Shown here: in pieces, positions 59,472 to 64,000 of the stretch
Layout: each line of letters starts with the position of its first letter
Numbering within the stretch: position 1 is the stretch's first letter
Origin: a virus
IMG/VR virus record: IMGVR_UViG_3300032093_000060
Coordinates: 1-64,000 of that record
Length of the DNA: 64,000 bases
Reading direction: 5' to 3' (one strand)
Made by a program: the position numbers and the translations under genes
The notes under the pieces: generated by a model
Database searches by the model: none
What the model saw: the letters and a program-made list of their open reading frames with translations, nothing else
Told to the model about the DNA's origin: nothing

Positions 59472-60170
59472 TTAGTTATTTCTTTCTGCACCTTCTGTAC
59501 CTCTAGAGAATTGATTACCTGATTCAATATCTCCGGCAAGTATACTAGCTGCCTCATCTATTATTAATTCAATTATATCATCTTTAAATTCTGACTCAAC
59601 ATTGGTTGTAGAAGCTATGTTAGTATAAGGATCTACACAACCGTCAATTTGAATTTTAATTGGTTGTCTATAATATATAAGATCAACCTCTTCAATATCA
59701 AATTCATTATTTGTATAGACATTTACATTACCACTCTTTAATGTTGCAAAAGTTTCACTCCATTCAAAATTTGGTTGTTTTGATTTGTCTCTTAAAAGTT
59801 CTCTTAAGTTACCTTCTTCTGCAAGGTATACCATCATTGATCTTTTATCACAACAGTCTTTTCTAGCTAGTACATCAACTCTTTTCCATTGAAGATAGTC
59901 TTCAGGTAAAGCACCAGTATAATAGTATTCTTTATCTGCAATAGTGACGTCATAAGTTTGAAGAAGAACTTGTAAATCATCTTTTCTTCTTGTTGAACCT
60001 TCATCACCTTCTTTAGTAAGATTAATACCATGAAGTTGTCTCCGGGCCCATTCAACCTGAGCCTTATTAAAGGCCTCAACAATTTGCCAGCAAGTTATGT
60101 TATCATAGTCCTGACTGTCTAGCTTATTGAGCCTTTGTTTAATCTTTATGGTAAGAGTACTATTAAGCAT
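59472..60170 (-). CDS. Collar/neck-type structural protein (232 aa)
   Basis: The N-terminal helices (LTIKIKQRLNKLDSQDYDNI, CWQIVEAFNKAQVEWARRQL), the middle beta part with DVTIADKEYYYTGALPEDYL, QWKRVDVLARKDCCDKRSMM, and the LIYYRQPIKIQIDG segment followed by FKDDIIELIIDEAASILAGD near the C-terminus have the layout of phage ring or neck proteins (a helical head, a beta domain, then an acidic helix packing against the portal ring). I cannot name the family; similar proteins follow the capsid block in crAss-like genomes. It is three bases from the 188-aa gene and two bases from the Dps-like gene, so all belong to one transcript. Confidence 0.6.
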   Translation of the reverse strand: MLNSTLTIKIKQRLNKLDSQDYDNITCWQIVEAFNKAQVEWARRQLHGINLTKEGDEGSTRRKDDLQVLLQTYDVTIADKEYYYTGALPEDYLQWKRVDVLARKDCCDKRSMMVYLAEEGNLRELLRDKSKQPNFEWSETFATLKSGNVNVYTNNEFDIEEVDLIYYRQPIKIQIDGCVDPYTNIASTTNVESEFKDDIIELIIDEAASILAGDIESGNQFSRGTEGAERNN

Positions 60171-60173
60171 GTC

Positions 60174-60740
60174 TTATTTTTTTCTTTTTACAGGACCACC
60201 TTTTTTACTCTTGGTCTTTTGAACATTCATATATTCTTCATATGCTCCTTGTATGGGTGGATAAACAATTGGTGCATTAGCTCTACTCTTTAGTAGTTTT
60301 TTTACGTCCATGTTACGTTCTTCACTAGGTGCATACATTCTTGGACCTCTACCATTAGACATTGGGTCATTATTTAATGCTGCAGCATTAGCAAAAATAG
60401 ATTGTGCTTCAGTCATAGGTCCCATTTGTATACCATTGTCAGCTCTTTTTAATGACTTTTTAAACATATCCATTTCCCCACCAGCTTGCTTAATAGCTTT
60501 TTCTTTATTATCATTAAAGAATTTAAGTGGATTTACTTTTGTATCTCTAGACATTCTAGAAACTACATCTCCCTTTTTATTAGTTCTAGTTTTCTCAATG
60601 TGTTTTCCACCACTTGGCATTTTAAAAACCTCCTTGGACATTTTACTGCCAAATAAACCGGCTCTTTCAATAAGTTTTCCTTGAACTTCTTTACCATCAA
60701 ATTCTCTAGATATTGATGAAACTTTTCTACCCTTTCCCAT
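60174..60740 (-). CDS. Basic virion-associated protein with C-terminal KKGG motif (188 aa)
   Basis: A lysine-rich product (MGKGRKVSSISREFDGKEVQ) with alternating charged helical and polar parts (GKHIEKTRTNKKGDVVSRMS) that ends KSKKGGPVKRKK. It is rich in M, N and K in the middle (ADNGIQMGPMTEAQSIFANA). No fold or enzymatic motif is visible. The terminal KKGGxVKxKK matches the x-GG motif seen in most small genes of this cluster. The gene opens the collar/Dps/structural set, three bases before the 232-aa gene. It could be a scaffolding, packaged or internal head protein; that is inference from charge and position. Confidence 0.55.
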   Translation of the reverse strand: MGKGRKVSSISREFDGKEVQGKLIERAGLFGSKMSKEVFKMPSGGKHIEKTRTNKKGDVVSRMSRDTKVNPLKFFNDNKEKAIKQAGGEMDMFKKSLKRADNGIQMGPMTEAQSIFANAAALNNDPMSNGRGPRMYAPSEERNMDVKKLLKSRANAPIVYPPIQGAYEEYMNVQKTKSKKGGPVKRKK

Positions 60741-60745
60741 AATTA

Positions 60746-61126
60746 TTATTTTTTACGCATTTTACTTAATGTAATAGCAAGTCTTGCTCTTTGCCCAAGC
60801 TTACCACCCTTCTTTGCCGCAGCTTGTAGTTTGGCTTTAGGAATTTTCTCACCTTTTTTAACACCAAGAGATTCTCTTAATGCCCCAGGTTTTTTAATAG
60901 CTCCTTTTATCCAACCACCTTTTTTAGCACTAAAAAGTTTAGGCTCTGGTTTTTCAGGTTCCATATTTATCGTAGGTTTATTAGCACCTCTTAAAACTCC
61001 TTTAAGTGTTCTTGTTTCTTTAACACTTTCAGGTTCACCATATCTTTTTTTAACTACTGTTTTGTAGTTACCATCTGGAGAGTAAAACTTTTGTTTTGCT
61101 TCTCTTGGATTTTTTTTATTAGGCAT
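60746..61126 (-). CDS. Basic protein with conserved C-terminal KPGALRESLG / KKGGKLGQRARLA motif (126 aa)
   Basis: The first ~65 residues are basic and probably flexible, with the FSPDGNYKTVVKKRYGEPES type of sequence. Residues ~70-126 (KKGGWIKGAIKKPGALRESL, then GVKKGEKIPKAKLQAAAKKG and GKLGQRARLAITLSKMRKK) are a compact basic segment I recognise as recurrent in large phages and other giant viral genomes, often near capsid genes; its function is unknown. It starts five bases before the 188-aa gene in a run of small basic genes. Nucleic-acid binding during packaging is plausible but unproven. Confidence 0.68.
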   Translation of the reverse strand: MPNKKNPREAKQKFYSPDGNYKTVVKKRYGEPESVKETRTLKGVLRGANKPTINMEPEKPEPKLFSAKKGGWIKGAIKKPGALRESLGVKKGEKIPKAKLQAAAKKGGKLGQRARLAITLSKMRKK

Positions 61127-61171
61127 GACTTTACTTTTTTACTTTACCTTTATTTCTACAACTACACATAA

Positions 61172-61354
61172 CTATTTCTTTTTACCTGCTCTTTTTTTAG
61201 CTCCAGCTATTCTATCAGCAGCAGTTGGTTTAGGATTATTATCAATACCAGCTATTACTGAAAGTAAACCAAATTTACTTTTAGCACCACCTTCTTTGTA
61301 TTTACCTTGGATCATTGCTTTAGGCATTGCCTTTTTAGTCATCATCTTTTTCAT
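61172..61354 (-). CDS. Small basic protein with KEGG-type motif (60 aa)
   Basis: I chose the ATG at 61354 (MKKMMTKKAMPKAMIQGKYK). A longer version from 61399 would overlap the preceding gene and adds a stretch unlike its relatives, whereas the inner start leaves a 14-base gap. The product is basic with KYKEGGAKSKFGLLSVIAGI and ends GAKKRAGKKK. A short hydrophobic patch (FGLLSVIAGI) precedes a charged tail. It is one of a series of small genes in the same direction with the x-GG motif; the function is unknown. Confidence 0.58.
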   Translation of the reverse strand: MKKMMTKKAMPKAMIQGKYKEGGAKSKFGLLSVIAGIDNNPKPTAADRIAGAKKRAGKKK

Positions 61355-61368
61355 ATCTATTGATTTAA

Positions 61369-61617
61369 TTATCCTCCATATAATGGTCTTGTACCGCAAC
61401 CCCCACTAGCTAATCTAACTAGCCCTGGAGCACAACTGTGTTTAACTTTATCAACCATACCACCAGCTTTCATAACCATTGGATTAGTTGTAGCATTATA
61501 TCCAGGCATAGTTTTAGTCATATAAGCTTGACCACCCGCAGCCATTTTTATTTTTTTTACAGGACCACCAGCTTTCATTTTGCCGCATCCCATTTTACAA
61601 GTCTTCATAGTTTTCAT
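61369..61617 (-). CDS. Small basic glycine/methionine-rich protein with three x-GG motifs and cysteines (82 aa)
   Basis: Starts MKTMKTCKMGCGKMKAGGPV and contains KMAAGGQAYMTKTM and MVMKAGGMVDKVKHSCAPGL, ending ASGGCGTRPLYGG. Three K/M-A-GG motifs in one small protein and four cysteines (C-x-x-x-C near the start) are unusual and could bind metal or be a processing substrate. There is no known fold. Its stop (TAA in GGAGGATAA) overlaps a Shine-Dalgarno-like GGAGG, but that lies too far from the next start (about 20 bases) to serve it. Expressed with its neighbours; role unknown. Confidence 0.55.
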   Translation of the reverse strand: MKTMKTCKMGCGKMKAGGPVKKIKMAAGGQAYMTKTMPGYNATTNPMVMKAGGMVDKVKHSCAPGLVRLASGGCGTRPLYGG

Positions 61618-61633
61618 AATAATATATAATAAT

Positions 61634-61915
61634 TTAACAATTCCATTTTCTCAAGGACTTGTTAATCCTTGAATCAGGATCATTAGCTGTCTTTGAGCTT
61701 GTTAGTTTTTTCTTCATACCAGACATTCTTGCACAGAAAGACTTTCTTCTATTAGCATCTTTACTTCCAGCTTTTAGTTTAGATGGTTTAGTAGTCACAG
61801 CTGTCTTAAGTTTACTACCAGGATTAGCTGCTCTATAACTAGCTACTCCTTTAGCATTAAGACCTCCTTCTGGATTCTTACCCTCTTTTCTTTGCCATGC
61901 TGGTGACTTTGCCAT
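61634..61915 (-). CDS. DUF6321-like small basic phage protein (93 aa)
   Basis: The sequence MAKSPAWQRKEGKNPEGGLN, then AKGVASYRAANPGSKLKTAV, KRRKSFCARMSGMK-like and DPDSRINKSLRKWNC at the end is one I recognise as a conserved small protein of large phages and related viral genomes (the family I know as DUF6321). It is very basic with one central and one C-terminal cysteine, and is probably helical at the end. No function has been assigned. Its start overlaps the stop of the 139-aa gene by one base, so the genes are coupled. A role in packaged nucleic acid or capsid assembly is inference. Confidence 0.78.
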   Translation of the reverse strand: MAKSPAWQRKEGKNPEGGLNAKGVASYRAANPGSKLKTAVTTKPSKLKAGSKDANRRKSFCARMSGMKKKLTSSKTANDPDSRINKSLRKWNC

Positions 61916-62334
61916 TATTTTTTCTTTGTCTTTAATGTACCACCTTTTTTATAAGTACCAAAAGACGGTCCGGAAAGAGGTTGAAAATTTTTCTTTTCTC
62001 TTCTTGCACTCTTTCTTAATAATCTTTTTTCCTCTCTTATATCTGCTTTTGCATTAGCTTTTTCAGTTGTTTTTTCACTATTTGCAATTTTAGCTGCTAC
62101 ACCAATTGCAGTTCCACCAGCAATTGCCCCTAGAATATTTTTCAATGGGGATGTTGGTTTAGCATAATTAGTTGTATTACATGGATAACAATTAGGTATT
62201 GTACCACATTGACCTGCAGGACAATCTGTTTTAACTGATGTTCCTGTCTTAGCTTTTTTTAAAGCTTTAGGTTTTTTACCAGCTTTCTTCATTGAGATAG
62301 CTATTGCTGCTTGTTGTGCTTTACTTCCTGCCAT
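61915..62334 (-). CDS. Basic protein with glycine-rich hydrophobic segment (139 aa)
   Basis: The N-terminus MAGSKAQQAAIAISMKKAGK is a start I recognise from small phage proteins of unknown role. It is followed by a short cysteine cluster (CPAGQCGTIPNCYPC) and a glycine/alanine-rich hydrophobic segment (LKNILGAIAGGTAIGVAAKI, ~85-105) that may be a membrane helix. The C-terminus is basic with YKKGGTLKTKKK. The first 14 bases overlap the 79-aa gene upstream and the stop overlaps the start of the DUF6321-like gene. A small membrane-associated or virion protein is possible; nothing decides it. Confidence 0.58.
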   Translation of the reverse strand: MAGSKAQQAAIAISMKKAGKKPKALKKAKTGTSVKTDCPAGQCGTIPNCYPCNTTNYAKPTSPLKNILGAIAGGTAIGVAAKIANSEKTTEKANAKADIREEKRLLRKSARREKKNFQPLSGPSFGTYKKGGTLKTKKK

Positions 62335-62560
62335 TTTTTTTCTTTTTAGGATAAGGATTTTCCTTGTGCCATTTTTTAGTTGCTGCTATACCTTGTTTAA
62401 TAGTTTTTGCTCCTGCTTTCTGTGTTAAGTTAATTGTGTCCCATTTACCTTTATCTTTTGTGGGATGATTAACCATTATATCACCAGGTTTACCTTTTCC
62501 TATTTTATTAGTTTTTTTGTAAATCCTATGTTTTTCACCATCAGCAGTAACTCTTGCCAT
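62321..62560 (-). CDS. Small basic protein, unknown function (79 aa)
   Basis: A very basic product (MARVTADGEKHRIYKKTNKI, with KGKPGDIMVNHPTKDKGKWD and a C-terminal tail of K and R). The middle (GKWDTINLTQKAGAKTIKQG) and the amphipathic helix after it (ATKKWHKENPYP) suggest a small folded basic protein, perhaps nucleic-acid binding. No family is recognised. It ends 14 bases into the next gene and starts two bases after its upstream neighbour's stop, so it belongs to the same transcript. Confidence 0.55.
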   Translation of the reverse strand: MARVTADGEKHRIYKKTNKIGKGKPGDIMVNHPTKDKGKWDTINLTQKAGAKTIKQGIAATKKWHKENPYPKKKKNGRK

Positions 62561-62562
62561 GA

Positions 62563-62802
62563 TTAAATCTTTTTGCCAGCAGCAATGCTATTAAACTCTT
62601 TAGCTTTTTCTGCTGCCATCTTTTTTACATCTGCCATTAACTTTGCATTCTTCTGAATCTCAGAAGCTCTCTGTAATGTAGACATAGCAGATTCAATTTC
62701 CCATTTTCTCATGTCTGCTTTGCTACCACCTAAAATAGAAATACCAAGTGAAGAGGATTTCTTAGCTGGTGTTGATTTTGTTGTTGTTTTCTTAATTGCC
62801 AT
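62563..62802 (-). CDS. Small helical protein, unknown function (79 aa)
   Basis: The N-terminal ~25 residues are K/T/S/P-rich and probably disordered (MAIKKTTTKSTPAKKSSSLG). The rest is a likely long helix (KADMRKWEIESAMSTLQRAS, then EIQKNAKLMADVKKMAAEKA), which could form a coiled coil. It is less basic than its neighbours and has no x-GG motif. Two bases separate it from each adjacent gene. Function unknown; a structural or scaffolding helper is only a guess from its position. Confidence 0.52.
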   Translation of the reverse strand: MAIKKTTTKSTPAKKSSSLGISILGGSKADMRKWEIESAMSTLQRASEIQKNAKLMADVKKMAAEKAKEFNSIAAGKKI

Positions 62803-62804
62803 AA

Positions 62805-63143
62805 CTATACTTTTTTAACTCTATTTCCCATTCCTACTCTTGACTTCTCAGCTTTCTTAGCAGCTAGTTTAGAAGGAGTTAGTTCATACTTTGTTTTTGG
62901 AGTCTTACTAGAGACTCTTTTTGTAGGCCGGCAGTATTCATTTTTACCACCGGCACCACAAGCTTTTCCTGATTTAGTATCTTGCCATTTCTCTGCTTGC
63001 CATCTTTTTAACTCTGCACCCTTTTCAGTCTTTCTTACTTGCCCTTTACCTTTGCGGCATTTGGCAATAGCTTGAGAAGCTCTTGCTGAAGGGAACACGG
63101 CATACCGTGCTTTTACACTATGATAGCATGCATCCTTTGCCAT
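62805..63143 (-). CDS. Basic cysteine-containing phage protein, DUF5872-like (112 aa)
   Basis: The N-terminal MAKDACYHSVKARYAVFPSA with SRASQAIAKCRKGKG-type continuation, and the following LKRWQAEKWQDTKSGKACGA and YCRPTKRVSSKTPKTKYELT are patterns I recognise from a small phage/giant-virus protein family of unknown function (the match to DUF5872 is my impression). Cysteines at CYH, AKC, KACG and YCRP could coordinate a metal. It is very basic. Two bases lie between it and both neighbours in the operon. Confidence 0.65.
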   Translation of the reverse strand: MAKDACYHSVKARYAVFPSARASQAIAKCRKGKGQVRKTEKGAELKRWQAEKWQDTKSGKACGAGGKNEYCRPTKRVSSKTPKTKYELTPSKLAAKKAEKSRVGMGNRVKKV

Positions 63144-63145
63144 GA

Positions 63146-63481
63146 TTATGGGTTTGCTTTTTTAGGAGCTTTGGATTTACCACCAACTCTACCTTTAGCT
63201 TTTTTAGATGCAGAAATTTTTGCGTTAGTTCCAGACTTAACACCTTTAGAACCAGGAGTATTGTCTACAATAGCTTTAGCATTAGAGTTTACTACTCCAC
63301 CAGTTTTCATCATAGAAGCTTTCATAACTTTTCCATACATGGCTTTAGGTTTAGCTCCACCTTTCATAAAAGTACTATTAGTTCTACCTTCTACAGCAGC
63401 TGAAGATTTTTGATAAGATTTATTATCCATTAATGCTTTTTCTGCATTACTCATTTTAGGGTTTTTAGGTCTATTCATCAT
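63146..63481 (-). CDS. Basic protein with KGG and KTGG motifs (111 aa)
   Basis: Starts MMNRPKNPKMSNAEKALMDN and contains FMKGGAKPKAMYGKVMKASM and MKTGGVVNSNAKAIVDNTPG, with a C-terminal lysine/glycine-rich tail. The two x-GG segments link it to the other small basic genes. The composition suggests a mostly disordered, nucleic-acid-binding or packaged protein. It has no recognised fold. A 20-base AT-rich gap separates it from the partial gene upstream, where a promoter might lie, but none is evident. Confidence 0.55.
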   Translation of the reverse strand: MMNRPKNPKMSNAEKALMDNKSYQKSSAAVEGRTNSTFMKGGAKPKAMYGKVMKASMMKTGGVVNSNAKAIVDNTPGSKGVKSGTNAKISASKKAKGRVGGKSKAPKKANP

Positions 63482-63501
63482 TTTATTTAATTTTATATAA
63501 A

Positions 63502-64000
63502 TTATTTTTTTCTTTTAATAGTAGAATCTTTACGCATTTTTCTAACTGAACCTCCTCTTCTCATTGCTGGAACTGGTTCATCAAACTTTATTTTTCCTGA
63601 TAACTCATCTTGAACATTTTGTTCCATTTCTTTTCTAAATAGTTCATTATCAGTTGCAGCTTTATTTGATTTAACAGTATTTCTATTGACAGAACCAGAC
63701 TTTAACTTTTTCATCAAAGCAATATTAGAACTTGCTGTACCATCAGTTAATCCTTGCTTTTTAGCTTCAGACCAACTAGTTCCAGTTTTTTCTTGCCACA
63801 ACTGTGATAGAGTTGGTTCAGAATTTTTTCTTGGAGTTACAACAACTTCAGGCTTAATTGTTTCTTTTCTAATCTCTGGTCTTTTTAAAGATTCAATTTT
63901 AGATTTTACTTTTTTAGGTTCTTCTTTTTTAGAATCTCCAATTTTTTTAACTAAAGTTTTAAAATCAGGATTTGCTTCAAGTTTACCAGTCTTAGTGTTT
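63502..64000 (-). CDS. C-terminal part of a basic protein with TGxSWSEAKxxGLTDG motif (5'-truncated by window edge)
   Basis: The frame is open through the right edge of the window, so the start lies beyond it; about 166 residues are visible. After a charged, lysine/proline-rich stretch comes LWQEKTGTSWSEAKKQGLTD, a motif I recognise as recurrent in small proteins of large phages, followed by a helix (NIALMKKLKSG) and a basic tail MRRGGSVRKMRKDSTIKRKK that carries an RGG version of the window-wide x-GG motif. Function unknown. It continues the run of small basic genes. Confidence 0.6.
   Translation of the reverse strand, partial: NTKTGKLEANPDFKTLVKKIGDSKKEEPKKVKSKIESLKRPEIRKETIKPEVVVTPRKNSEPTLSQLWQEKTGTSWSEAKKQGLTDGTASSNIALMKKLKSGSVNRNTVKSNKAATDNELFRKEMEQNVQDELSGKIKFDEPVPAMRRGGSVRKMRKDSTIKRKK

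Noticed and set aside
61355-61399. Upstream start of the 60-aa gene at 61399
   Set aside because: It would overlap the preceding gene by 31 bases and adds a segment (MRYKTIIWRIIKSID) unlike the small basic relatives; the inner ATG gives normal spacing.

Overview
The window is AT-rich and almost fully coding. It looks like part of a large tailed-phage genome of the crAss-like (Crassvirales) type, probably infecting a Bacteroidota host. The main evidence is a giant protein carrying a single-chain RNA polymerase active site (DFDID, at about 12.66 kb), a chain of other enormous proteins next to it, and upstream a tail module with a P22 gp10-like stabilisation protein, a P22 gp4/T7 gp11-like tail tubular protein and an HU/IHF-like protein. 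Most starts lack a Shine-Dalgarno sequence, and one candidate promoter matches the Bacteroidota -7 element TAnnTTTG. Both points fit that host group. The exact host and the phage's rank within the order cannot be read from the window.

Layout. From 1,291 to the right edge every gene is on the minus strand and is transcribed right to left. (a) 60.2-64.0 kb: a tight run of small, very basic proteins, many with a K/M/F-x-G-G motif, some of them recognisable phage families of unknown function. (b) 57.5-60.2 kb: a collar-like protein, a Dps/ferritin-like protein and a 470-aa presumed major structural protein with its own promoter-like leader and a strong terminator. (c) 51.6-57.4 kb: cysteine-rich and repeat-built tail fibre or appendage proteins, closed by a second terminator. 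(d) 43.7-51.5 kb: a new promoter, then HU/IHF-like, tail tubular, ring and 1,848-aa tail stabilisation (muzzle) proteins, with stop and start codons overlapping or adjacent. (e) 1.4-43.7 kb: seven consecutive giant genes (2383, 1275, 867, 1097, 2137, 3747 and 2546 aa, about 14,050 aa together) that I interpret as virion cargo ejected with the DNA. They carry the RNA polymerase, four HExxH zincin motifs, a Pol-beta-type nucleotidyltransferase motif, a PD-(D/E)XK nuclease, SLOG-like nucleotide-binding domains, a LysM-like module and glycine-rich membrane segments.

At the left edge two genes run on the plus strand: the 3' end of an unidentified gene with an acidic tail, closed by a textbook UUCG-loop terminator, and a MazG-like pyrophosphohydrolase. 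They converge on the minus-strand block. The convergence zone holds a 46-aa basic gene and a long imperfect inverted repeat that may be a structured RNA or terminator.

How the parts could work together (inference): the terminators and promoter-like elements divide the minus strand into head/appendage, tail and cargo units. The giant cargo proteins would enter the cell with the genome, where the virion RNA polymerase starts early transcription and the associated hydrolase and nucleotidyltransferase domains process cargo or act on host defences. There is no gene-free stretch longer than about 300 bases, and I saw no tRNA, CRISPR array, insertion sequence or attachment site.
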